From: Brevundimonas bullata
Lineage (GTDB): Bacteria; Pseudomonadota; Alphaproteobacteria; Caulobacterales; Caulobacteraceae
DNA length: 64,000 nt
Direction: 5' to 3'
Assembly (NCBI RefSeq): GCF_014207965.1
Contig: NZ_JACHLM010000004.1
Location: 281,398-345,397 of the forward strand
Shown here: in pieces, positions 46,038-53,015 of the stretch
Numbering within the stretch: the stretch's first letter is position 1
How the letters are laid out: the number at the start of each line of letters is the position of its first letter
Notes under the pieces: generated by a model
Database searches by the model: none
Told to the model about the DNA's origin: nothing
The model's input: the letters and a program-made list of their open reading frames with translations, nothing else
Program-made: the position numbers and the translations under genes

Positions 46038-46886
46038 GTGAAGCCACTCCCAACTATAGCTACGGTTGTTCTGTCCACGGCTTTGGCGTCGGCTGTGAAC
46101 GCGCAACCCGCCCCGGCGACGGCATACCCCGATGCTCCCGCGGGGATCGAGCGTCCGACCACGGCGGCGCCCACCGATCCCGTCGAAGCGTTCCTTGAGA
46201 GGACAGCAGAGCGACAACGGAATAGGGAGGCCGCACTTTCCCGGCGCGGCGCAACTGCACTTGTCGCTCAACTCAGACCGCTTGTAGCCAACGCACGCAT
46301 CGCCCCCAATGGGCTCGGGCGAAACCCGCAGATGCGGGCTCGGCTGGAGTCAGCGCTGAATGTTGAAGTTATCCAATTGCTGGCGGCCGCCGGATTGCGA
46401 CCTGCGGATATTCTACGAAATCGGGCGCGCGGCGTCGATGTGTTCGAAGCCGCCTCAGCCGCGATCCGAGGAGAGACTACTTTCCAACAGCAGGCCGCTC
46501 TTGCCCAGAGTATCGTCGTGGCTGAGGCGCTGGATCAGCGCCAGACCAGCGCAGGGGATGGGTTCGGTTCCACAATCCGATTTCGGGTGGTGGACCGCCT
46601 TAAAGGCGATCTTTCACCAGGCGCCGAGTTCGCCCTGCGACAGCAGTCCACGGAAACCATGGAGGTCAGCACCGACCTGCGGCCCGCCGCGGGCGAGCAA
46701 TTCCTACTGCTCCTGTCGCGAGACTATTACCAGCAGTTGGTCGCTGAGGCAGGCAGGCAGAGCCAGGATGCAGCCTATGCGCAGATCATGCCGGGCTATC
46801 TGGTTTCTCGAGAGGGCCTGATGCCCACTGTCATCGGACAACCCCGTCTTTCTTCAATCGAGGAAGCTAGAAATGCAGCTCAATAA
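46038..46886 (+). CDS. Exported protein of unknown function, first gene of a secreted metalloprotease cassette
   Basis: A 282-residue protein starting at GTG with AGGAAGAAA just before it. A signal peptide (MKPLPTIATVVLSTALASAVNA) is followed by a Pro/Thr/Ala linker and an Arg-rich helical part (about 50-160). A beta-rich C-terminal domain (about 165-240) contains TIRFRVVDRLKGDLSPG and AAGEQFLLLLS. That domain loosely resembles NTR/TIMP-like beta-barrels, but this is only pattern impression. There are no cysteines. The end overlaps the metalloprotease gene by 14 bases. Confidence 0.7.
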   Translation: MKPLPTIATVVLSTALASAVNAQPAPATAYPDAPAGIERPTTAAPTDPVEAFLERTAERQRNREAALSRRGATALVAQLRPLVANARIAPNGLGRNPQMRARLESALNVEVIQLLAAAGLRPADILRNRARGVDVFEAASAAIRGETTFQQQAALAQSIVVAEALDQRQTSAGDGFGSTIRFRVVDRLKGDLSPGAEFALRQQSTETMEVSTDLRPAAGEQFLLLLSRDYYQQLVAEAGRQSQDAAYAQIMPGYLVSREGLMPTVIGQPRLSSIEEARNAAQ

Positions 46887-47505
46887 ATCCGTATCAACGG
46901 TTTGCCGCTCGGCGCTTCTGGCCCTTTGCTCATGCCTCGCCGCCACGCCGGCGTTGGCGCAAACACCGCCAATGGACCGGAAGTGGGCGACGCCCTCGGC
47001 ACACGTTTTCATTCACGTAGACATGCCGCCTGCTTGCGATGCCGCGACCCAGCGTGCCATCGATACGTGGAACGCTCAGGGATCGCGGTGGACGTATGGG
47101 TGGACCTCGCAGAACTACCAGACGGACCGCCAAGCCTACGTCGGTCGGGTCACAATCGCGCCGCAGCGGTTGAGCCCGTCTGTGCCAGGCCAAGCGACTA
47201 GATATCCGAATACTGGTACGATGATGAATTCGGCCTGGGTCGGCATCAACGACCAGATGCTCTACTGGAACGGTTCCTATTATACCGCAGATGGCGACCT
47301 CCAGTGCCCGACGAGCGGCGGGGTGGCGTCGAACCGCTACAGTTTCGAGTATGTGGCTTTGCATGAGCTTGGGCACTCGCTCGGCTTTGGGCATCACAAC
47401 GACTACAGCTGCGCCATGAGTTACGGCACCTTCGCAGGGGACACCCGCACACGTCCCTGCGCTGCGGAGGCGGCGGAACTGCGCCGACAGTACGGAGCCC
47501 GATAG
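46873..47505 (+). CDS. Secreted matrixin-type zinc metalloprotease (metzincin)
   Basis: A 210-residue exported protease. The signal peptide ends after TPALAQ (about residue 29). The zinc motif is HELGHSLGFGHH (HExxHxxGxxH, about residues 163-174), followed by the Met-turn region CAMSYG, the hallmark of metzincins. There is no propeptide with a cysteine switch and no C-terminal binding domain: it is a bare catalytic domain. Four cysteines may form two disulfides. It is translationally overlapped with the upstream exported protein and abuts a lipoprotein gene. Confidence 0.88.
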   Translation: MQLNKSVSTVCRSALLALCSCLAATPALAQTPPMDRKWATPSAHVFIHVDMPPACDAATQRAIDTWNAQGSRWTYGWTSQNYQTDRQAYVGRVTIAPQRLSPSVPGQATRYPNTGTMMNSAWVGINDQMLYWNGSYYTADGDLQCPTSGGVASNRYSFEYVALHELGHSLGFGHHNDYSCAMSYGTFAGDTRTRPCAAEAAELRRQYGAR

Positions 47506-48033
47506 ATGAGAGCCGCTATTGTCGCGATTTTGTTCACTAGTTTGATAGCGGCCTGCTCCGCCGATTCCGGGCTAGGGCAGCAGGCCGTTCCGGCCAACTG
47601 GCGGGCAGTCGCGTTCGATCCCTGTTGCACGATCCATGTGCCCCCGACGTTCCGCGAAGTTCCCAAGCCTTCCGGCGTGCGCGATCCCAGCTTCATCGTG
47701 GTCGGGAATGACGCCACCGAAATTGTTTTCGAATACCGGCCCCAGGTCAGCTTTCCGGAAGGCCCTCTGGGCCAGCAGGATTGGTCACAGGATCGCATGA
47801 AGGTCGATGGGCAGGAGGCTGACCTCGTCTCCTACGCGGCGACAGACGCGTTCGTCGGTGGAAGGACGTTGCGCATGCGGGCCAGGCGGCCGGAAGCCCA
47901 GACACATCAGTCGGCACCGACGCCAGCGAGAGGCATGGAACTTGGCGCCACTGCGAACTGCCGAACAGACGCCGATTGTGACGTGGCGCGCCGTGTTTTC
48001 TCGCTGATCAACTTTAGCGACAGCCCCGGTTAG
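47506..48033 (+). CDS. Lipoprotein of unknown function, third gene of the metalloprotease cassette
   Basis: A 175-residue lipoprotein with lipobox LIAACS (lipid Cys about residue 17). It begins directly after the protease stop codon. The mature part has a Cys pair (FDPCCTIHVP), beta-rich segments (SFIVVGNDATEIVFEYRPQ), and a late CRTDADC motif. No family is recognised. Tight spacing implies that it works with the two upstream gene products at the outer membrane. Confidence 0.7.
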   Translation: MRAAIVAILFTSLIAACSADSGLGQQAVPANWRAVAFDPCCTIHVPPTFREVPKPSGVRDPSFIVVGNDATEIVFEYRPQVSFPEGPLGQQDWSQDRMKVDGQEADLVSYAATDAFVGGRTLRMRARRPEAQTHQSAPTPARGMELGATANCRTDADCDVARRVFSLINFSDSPG

Positions 48034-48107
48034 ATTTCGGTTCAGTCGGCTGCCTGGTCGTGTTTCGGCCGGATGGTCTGCGGCGGCAGCCAAGTGCGCG
48101 ACCTAGG

Positions 48108-48417
48108 TCAGGCCTGATCGGCCGTCTTGCGGAGCTCGGCGATGCGCTTGTCACTCGCCTCGGCGACGACCTGGCGCAGCACCGATGCGTTCGGGGAGGA
48201 AGGCCAGTTCTTCATCGGTGATGCGGTAATGGCGTGAGTAGCGGGCCTTCACGTAGGCCGCTCTCAACAACTCGAAGCAGCGCTTCTGGAACTTGGTGTG
48301 GTGGGGCAAGACTTCGCGGAGCTTCGGCTCAAGAGGCTCCGTCATGTTGCGGAGGCGGATGAGGTTGTGGCTCTTGGGGGAGTAGAGCGTTAGGGCCTGT
48401 AACAGAGCCAGGGTCAT
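48108..48417 (-). pseudogene. HEPN-domain protein remnant (frameshifted)
   Basis: The minus strand encodes TLYSPKSHNLIRLRNMTEPL and FELLRAAYVKARYSRHYRIT, typical of the C-terminal HEPN domain of nucleotidyltransferase-HEPN or stand-alone HEPN proteins. The frame then shifts near 48190: the expected ending VLRQVVAEASDKRIAELRK continues in another frame to a stop at 48108. The N-terminal part is missing. A dead copy. Confidence 0.65.
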
Positions 48418-48846
48418 TGTTGGCCCGTGTCAGCACGCGCAGGCTGAACGGAAGTCGGTTGCCCATGATCGCGATAGGGGCGTTTGAGCGCCATCTTCCG
48501 GACGTCGTTCAGCTGATGAAGCTGACCTAACGAACGTTCGCCTATCCGCGCGCATCAGAGACTGCGCCAGCTTGACGGTTAACTTCTCGTTTCCCATGTG
48601 TGGAACTGGGAGGACGCGGACGACGAGATCGTGATGAACGGCATTTAGCTGCGCCCGATATCCGAAGCCGGCCTTGCCGCGAAGACGGCTTCGCGCAGCG
48701 CCGTTTCGGCGAGCGCTGCGCCTCAAGCTCTGATCCGGATCGAACCAGCTCCGCGCGTTTTTACACGGCCTCAGTCACAAGCGCGCGTAGCGCTGGCTAA
48801 AAGAACTCCTGCAAATCGGGATATTCCGGCCATGCGCCCGGCAGCG
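48418..48846. other. Non-coding or degraded stretch inside the island
   Basis: About 430 bases between the HEPN relic and the first XRE gene. Short frames exist on both strands (for example a 98-codon minus frame ending at 48430), but none matches a family I know or has a convincing start. It is probably eroded mobile DNA. Confidence 0.4.
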
Positions 48847-49056
48847 CTATTCCAGAAGCCGGCTTGGCGGCACCCCTAGCGCAGCAGCAATGCGTCCCAG
48901 CGCCCTGATGCTAGGATTTCTCGTGCCGCGCTCGAGATCGCTGAGATAACTCCGCTTCATACCAGCCCGGAAGGCCAGTTCCTCCTGCGAGAGGTCTGCA
49001 GCTGTACTTAGAACACGCACGTTGCGGCCTAAAAGGGCTACGACGTCCACAGGCAT
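48847..49056 (-). CDS. Small XRE-family regulator 1
   Basis: A 69-residue single-domain Cro/CI-type helix-turn-helix protein: SQEELAFRAGMKRSYLSDLERGTRNPS spans helices 2 and 3 of the HTH (split here only for description). It is about 50% like the next two XRE proteins by eye. Unlike them it has no copy of the shared 18-bp box at its start; instead GAGACCGGC/GCCGGTCTC inverted repeats (49059-49067 and 49116-49124) flank its upstream gap. Confidence 0.8.
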   Translation of the reverse strand: MPVDVVALLGRNVRVLSTAADLSQEELAFRAGMKRSYLSDLERGTRNPSIRALGRIAAALGVPPSRLLE

Positions 49057-49122
49057 AGGAGACCGGCCAAGCTCGAACTTGGCTGCCCACCAGACGTGTC
49101 ATTTCATGGAGCTATGCCGGTC

Positions 49123-49350
49123 TCAGCTATCCTGATCCGCAGGGGTGCCTGATAGGAGTTCGATGGGATCTCGATCCAAGGCCTTTGCTATTCGCTCGAC
49201 GACCATAAGGGTTGGATTTCGGCGCCCCCGCTCCAGTTCACCAATATAGCTGTAGGCAAGCCCGACATCGTGAGCGAGCGCTTCCAACGTAAGGCCCTTT
49301 GCACGCCTCGCGTTTCTAACATTTCGGCCAAATGTGGAAGCCAGCCCCAT
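49123..49350 (-). CDS. Small XRE-family regulator 2
   Basis: A 75-residue stand-alone XRE protein with the HTH segment LTLEALAHDVGLAYSYIGEL and the conserved LERGRRNPT tail of the recognition region. There is no effector or dimer domain beyond the five-helix core, the size of phage Cro or restriction-system controller proteins. A near-palindromic 18-bp box lies 33 bases before its ATG. Confidence 0.85.
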   Translation of the reverse strand: MGLASTFGRNVRNARRAKGLTLEALAHDVGLAYSYIGELERGRRNPTLMVVERIAKALDRDPIELLSGTPADQDS

Positions 49351-49382
49351 CGGCCCAACGGGCCGATAAAGAGCCGCCTAAA

Positions 49383-49400
49383 CCAGTTACGATAGTGACC
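49383..49400 (-). promoter_or_regulatory. Putative XRE operator, copy 1
   Basis: On the minus strand GGTCACTATCGTAACTGG; its core GTCACTATCGTAAC is near-palindromic. It matches copy 2 at 15 of 18 positions and sits the same 33 bases before the XRE 2 start codon as copy 2 does before XRE 3. Confidence 0.6.
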
Positions 49401-49460
49401 AAAGGGACCGTTTGGCCTGTTTCACCGGGGCAGGATGGCGATTACCCTCCCCGTTCGTGG

Positions 49461-49667
49461 CTATTTCAGCAGCAAGATGTGCGGACTTACGTTCAACGCA
49501 TCGGCAAGTGCCTCAATGACCGCTAGCGACGGATTTCGCCGACCGCGTTCAAGTTCGCCGACATAGCTATAAGAAAGGCTCGCGGCATCAGCGAGCGCCT
49601 CAATTGTAAGGTCGCGCGTTTGCCGAATACGCCGGACGTTTCGCCCAAATGCCTCCCGCAGATCCAT
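49461..49667 (-). CDS. Small XRE-family regulator 3
   Basis: A 68-residue stand-alone XRE protein, closest to regulator 2 (shared SYSY(V/I)GELERGRRNP and FGRNVR). The HTH lies at about residues 21-50. It is divergent from the ECF sigma-factor gene, and the operator box between them could control both. The three XRE genes are in one direction with gaps of 66 and 110 bases. Confidence 0.85.
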   Translation of the reverse strand: MDLREAFGRNVRRIRQTRDLTIEALADAASLSYSYVGELERGRRNPSLAVIEALADALNVSPHILLLK

Positions 49668-49699
49668 CGATCCAACGGCAGCGAAACAACCTCGCCCCT

Positions 49700-49717
49700 C
49701 CAGTCACTATAGTAACC
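49700..49717 (-). promoter_or_regulatory. Putative XRE operator, copy 2
   Basis: On the minus strand GGTTACTATAGTGACTGG, with a perfect central ACTATAGT. It lies 33 bases before the XRE 3 start and 28 bases before the divergent sigma-factor start at 49746. Confidence 0.6.
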
Positions 49718-49745
49718 ATTCGACAAGGCTGTTAGACTCTCGGTG

Positions 49746-50273
49746 ATGCCTTTGGCTCCGGCGTCGCAGGCTGGACGCGTTCTCATGACGTTTGGATCGG
49801 ACCGACTAGACGACCACGAACGGCGTGGTCTTTCGCAGCTGTACGGTCAGTACTCTGACTGGCTCTCAACCCGTCTCCGCCATTTAGGCGTTACGGGTGT
49901 CGACGACGTCGTCCAGGAAACCTACCTCCGCATCGCCCCCTATCAGGCGCGCGGCGAGGTCCGTCACCCCAAGTCCCTCCTCCTCCGGATCGCCACCAAC
50001 CTCGTGGCCGAAGAAGGCCGCCGCGCTCAAAGGCAACGCCGCCACGCCGCCTCCACGCCCACCTCTGCCGACGCCGCCTCCCAGACCGAAACCGTCCTTC
50101 TGAAGCAGCTCGTCCTCAAGCTTCCGCAACCCGAGCGAGATATTTTCATGCTCAGCCGCTTCGGAGGTTTGACAAACGAGCAGATCGCTGGGCGATTAGA
50201 GGTGTCGGTGAAGACCGTGGAGCGTCGCATTTCGCGGGCTCTGAAACAGGTCGATGCTCAACTCCGACGCTAG
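49746..50273 (+). CDS. ECF RNA polymerase sigma factor (FecI-like)
   Basis: A 175-residue extracytoplasmic-function sigma factor. Region 2 shows VDDVVQETYLRIAPYQ with the core-binding and -10 helices, and region 4 shows LTNEQIAGRLEVSVKTVERR, the -35-binding HTH. The start could instead be 49785. A fecR gene follows at 13 bases, so this was a FecI/FecR-type surface-signalling pair, normally completed by a TonB-dependent receptor that is absent here. Confidence 0.9.
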   Translation: MPLAPASQAGRVLMTFGSDRLDDHERRGLSQLYGQYSDWLSTRLRHLGVTGVDDVVQETYLRIAPYQARGEVRHPKSLLLRIATNLVAEEGRRAQRQRRHAASTPTSADAASQTETVLLKQLVLKLPQPERDIFMLSRFGGLTNEQIAGRLEVSVKTVERRISRALKQVDAQLRR

Positions 50274-50286
50274 ACCAGGGGCTTCA

Positions 50287-51132
50287 ATGCCGGCTGAGGC
50301 AAAGACACGAACGGCCGCCGACGACCAAGCGACCGATTGGATTGCGCGGCTGGGCACGCGCACCATTTCGCTGGACACGATCCACGAATTCGCCAGGTGG
50401 CGCGAAGACCCGGCAAACGCCGAAGCCTATCGTCGTGCGGAGCAGTTGTGGTCACGTACAGGTGAACTGGCGGAAGATCCTGACATCCAGGCCGCGCTCG
50501 CGCAGGCGCAGCGTCGACGTCCCAGACGCTTCGGCGCCAAACAGATCGGTGCAGTCGGCCTGACTGCGGCTCTGGCCGCCTCGCTCGCGGCAGGCGTCTT
50601 CTTCTGGCAGGGCCGCGACACCTACGCCACCGGCATCGGCGAGCAGCGGGTCCTGCAACTAGCCGACGGGTCGCGTGTCCGCCTGGACACCGCGTCAAAG
50701 ATGCGGATCCGCTTCACCGCGGGGGAACGTCGCATTGAGCTTGCCGAAGGCCAAGCCCTCTTCGAAGTAGCGCACAACCCTGGCCGCCCGTTCGTGGTTT
50801 CGACGACAGACGCATCTGTGACGGCTGTCGGAACGGTCTTTGAAGTGCGTCGCGTCGGATCAGAGACCCGGGTCGTTCTTGTATCGGGTGCCGTCGATGT
50901 GGCGCAGGCTGCCGCGCCGGGCGCGCCTCAAAGGCTGCAGCCCAACCAACAGTCAGCCATCAAGTCAGGCAAAGCCAAGGTCTCGACCGTGAACGCCCAC
51001 ACAGCGACGAGTTGGACCGACGGAGAACTGACCTTTGTGGACACGCCGCTTGCTGATGCCGTCGCTGAGGTGAACCGCTATCTGGCGGCTCCGATTAGAG
51101 GGCCACCACGCCCAGCATGCCGACGCCGATGA
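50287..51132 (+). CDS. FecR-family anti-sigma factor, truncated at the C-terminus
   Basis: The cytoplasmic head (DUF4880-like, ATDWIARLG ... FARWREDPANAEAYRRAEQL), one helix (IGAVGLTAALAASLAAGVFF, about residues 88-107) and the periplasmic FecR domain (VLQLADGSRVRLDTASKMRI, GEGQALFEV-type strand) are intact. The C-terminal DUF4974 region begins (TFVDTPLADAVAEVNRYL) but ends at about 51,096; the last dozen codons are antisense to the symporter gene. Without that tail the protein cannot contact its receptor. ATG at 50287 is preferred to 50254. Confidence 0.85.
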   Translation: MPAEAKTRTAADDQATDWIARLGTRTISLDTIHEFARWREDPANAEAYRRAEQLWSRTGELAEDPDIQAALAQAQRRRPRRFGAKQIGAVGLTAALAASLAAGVFFWQGRDTYATGIGEQRVLQLADGSRVRLDTASKMRIRFTAGERRIELAEGQALFEVAHNPGRPFVVSTTDASVTAVGTVFEVRRVGSETRVVLVSGAVDVAQAAAPGAPQRLQPNQQSAIKSGKAKVSTVNAHTATSWTDGELTFVDTPLADAVAEVNRYLAAPIRGPPRPACRRR

Positions 51133-51982
51133 CGGTGGCGCCATAGCCGATGGTGGCGGTGATGAAGGTCGGCTTGATCAGGTCTTCGCGCACCGCAAAC
51201 AACCGCTGCGCAATGGTCTGGTTGCCAATCGCATAGGCCAGGACGGCGGCGATGTAGGGCGCGCCCTGGTTGAAGAAGGCGTCCGACGAAAAGAATGAGC
51301 CCTGCTGGGGCGTCACATTGGCCGCGCCCTCTACAAAGACAGCCGGCCCGCCGACGGCGAAGAAGACCGCCGGGATGATGATGACCACAGCGCCCAGCAT
51401 GGCGCAGACCTGAATGAAGTCCGTCAGCACTGAAGCCCGGAACCCCGACCAGAGCGTATAGAGCAGGACGCCGCCGGCGAGCACAGCGATCCCCTGGCTG
51501 AAGCTGAAGGGCGAAAGCATGGCGATCAGGGCCCCGCCGGCGATGAAGTTGGACGTCAGGCTGATCACGCTGCCGAGGATGTTCGAGCTGGCCAGCATCA
51601 ACTGACTGGAGCGTCCGTGCCGGGCGTACATGACCTCGGCCAGGGTATGGGCCTTGGGCGCCACGGCCCGTATCCGCTTGCCGTAGGGGTAGATGAACAG
51701 GATCATCAACGCGCCCCACAGCCCATAGTGGATGGGGCCAGACAGGCCGTAGGTGTAGCCGGACGTGGCCGAGGCGTACATCGACGCCGCCCAGATCCAG
51801 GTCGCCGTCATCGAGGCCGCCGATATGCCCAGCCCGATGCTGTTGCCGGCCGTCATGTAGTCGTCTGCATTTTCCTTGCGACGGCTGATGGCCATGGAGA
51901 CCAGCATGGTCCCGCCGAAGAAGACCGCCAGAAGGGCGACCGTCAGCGGTCCGCCCAATTGGTGAAGTTGTATTTCATCCAC
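51095..51982 (-). CDS. Sodium:solute symporter, truncated at the C-terminus
   Basis: A 295-residue fragment of an SSS-family symporter (usual size about 500-550). A GTG at 51982 with AGGAG upstream starts it: VDEIQLHQLGGPLTVALLAV. Conserved parts are ADDYMTAGNSIGLGISAASM, SGYTYGLSGPIHYGLWGA and LYTLWSGFRASVLTDFIQV. The chain stops after about eight helices at GVGMLGVVAL, because a stop codon is supplied by the antisense of fecR. The last five or so helices are missing, so transport is unlikely. Confidence 0.85.
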   Translation of the reverse strand: MDEIQLHQLGGPLTVALLAVFFGGTMLVSMAISRRKENADDYMTAGNSIGLGISAASMTATWIWAASMYASATSGYTYGLSGPIHYGLWGALMILFIYPYGKRIRAVAPKAHTLAEVMYARHGRSSQLMLASSNILGSVISLTSNFIAGGALIAMLSPFSFSQGIAVLAGGVLLYTLWSGFRASVLTDFIQVCAMLGAVVIIIPAVFFAVGGPAVFVEGAANVTPQQGSFFSSDAFFNQGAPYIAAVLAYAIGNQTIAQRLFAVREDLIKPTFITATIGYGATVIGVGMLGVVAL

Positions 51983-52464
51983 GCCGGTCAGCGCTCCTGT
52001 CTTGCTCTGACGCGCCAGGCGCGCCGCCCTGGGCGCACGCCGCATCAGACCGCGCCGCGCCAGGCGCCGACGGACGATCATTTCACAGGTGCGCAGACGC
52101 CCGACCCCAGCCAGGCGCGATGGTGGTGGCGCCGCCGATGCAGCGCCTATGCAGCCGTCTCAAGACAGACCGCAGCGCAACCATAGTTTGGGTAAGGCGA
52201 AGCTGAGATAAACTTATTGTGCGATGCAGTAGAAACAGGCTCCGCCATCAGATGTCCTGCGGCGACGGCGTGGCCCTCAAAATACGGCAAGGTCTGTCTT
52301 TGAGCCCGACGGTCGCGCTATCGACGAGGCTGATCGAGATATTCTGAGATAATCGCTGACCGCACGATTACCGCTTGACTCGAAAACCGCGCCCGAAGCC
52401 GAAAACGATCTCAAGCTCAAGACCCGGCGACATCTTCCGCAAAAAGGCCGACCGCACCCCGCTC
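51983..52464. other. Intergenic stretch with no convincing gene
   Basis: About 480 bases between the truncated symporter and marR. The part 52180-52370 is AT-richer than its surroundings. I see short open frames only, with no recognisable family, RNA motif or terminator. The symporter promoter probably lies near 52000-52100. Confidence 0.4.
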
Positions 52465-52950
52465 TCAACCCTGGGGGGCTGCTCCGACCATGAAGCCCGC
52501 CAAAACATCCAGAGCCTCCGCCAGATCCCTGCGCCGTTCGACGGGCAGTTGGCCGAAGGCGGCGATGAAGCCCTCGCCCAGCAGGTCGGGCGAGTCCGCA
52601 AGGGCGGCCTGGCCTGCCTCTGTCGTGCGGACGTGGACCACGCGACGATCCCGCGTCGAGCGATAGCGGACCACCAGCCCCTTCGCCTCCAGCTTGTCCA
52701 GAACGCCGACGACCGTCGGCGCCGACATGGCCGCATCTCGCGATATGGCCTGGGTCGTCACCTCCCCCAGCGAGCGCACGGATTGCAGCACGATCAGTTG
52801 CGGCAAGGTCAGCCCCGACAGCCGAGCGATTTCGCGCGAGCGGACGTCAATCGCCTGGGCGATGCGCCGCATGGACCGCACCAGGGAGGCGGTCGGATCG
52901 GCGGGGCGTTCAGGTCGGGGAACCGGGTGCGGGCTGAGGATCGGGTCCAT
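52465..52950 (-). CDS. MarR-family transcriptional regulator
   Basis: A 161-residue winged-helix regulator. The HTH is GEVTTQAISRDAAMSAPTVVG (about residues 70-90), followed by VLDKLEAKGLVVRYRSTRDRR, the recognition helix and beta wing. It is divergent from asnO with 65 bases between start codons, so it probably governs the osmolyte operon and itself. Confidence 0.9.
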   Translation of the reverse strand: MDPILSPHPVPRPERPADPTASLVRSMRRIAQAIDVRSREIARLSGLTLPQLIVLQSVRSLGEVTTQAISRDAAMSAPTVVGVLDKLEAKGLVVRYRSTRDRRVVHVRTTEAGQAALADSPDLLGEGFIAAFGQLPVERRRDLAEALDVLAGFMVGAAPQG

Positions 52951-52964
52951 CAGGGTTGAATTCC

Positions 52965-52976
52965 TTAGTGTGCTAA
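52965..52976. promoter_or_regulatory. Candidate MarR operator between marR and asnO
   Basis: TTAGTGTGCTAA is an inverted repeat (TTAG/CTAA around TGTG) in the 65-base divergent gap, 15 bases before the marR start codon and 40 before asnO. It is the only clear dyad there. Confidence 0.4.
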
Positions 52977-53015
52977 CTATTTGTGCACGCTACATTCACA
53001 GTACAAGGACAGCCT

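Larger units (their letters stand above)
43799..49740. mobile_element. Probable genomic island integrated at the 5' end of dusA (right limit uncertain)
   Basis: A dusA-adjacent integrase, transposase debris, a broken HEPN gene, orphan regulators, lower G+C and unlike codon use mark this block as foreign. Its left limit is at the dusA start. I could not find a second copy of the dusA 5' sequence, so the right limit is a guess. It may reach as far as the gene-truncation scar near 51,096. Confidence 0.5.

Noticed and set aside
48430..48726. A 98-codon minus-strand frame
   Set aside because: No recognisable motif, no ribosome site, and composition like a chance frame in degraded DNA.
49059..49124. 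GAGACCGGC/GCCGGTCTC as a terminator for XRE 2
   Set aside because: The arms are 48 bases apart with no U-run; left as an unexplained inverted repeat before XRE 1.
52255..52355. A plus-strand frame reading like the start of an RpoN-type sigma factor (ALKIRQGLSLSPTVALSTRL)
   Set aside because: The resemblance is short, there is no start codon context and the frame closes at once; no further RpoN sequence follows.
43740..52960. Search for a second copy of the dusA 5' sequence to mark the right attachment site
   Set aside because: No copy of the GTCCAGTCCATCATGG region was seen. The near match GTCCATCAGG at 52945 is just the marR start codon context.
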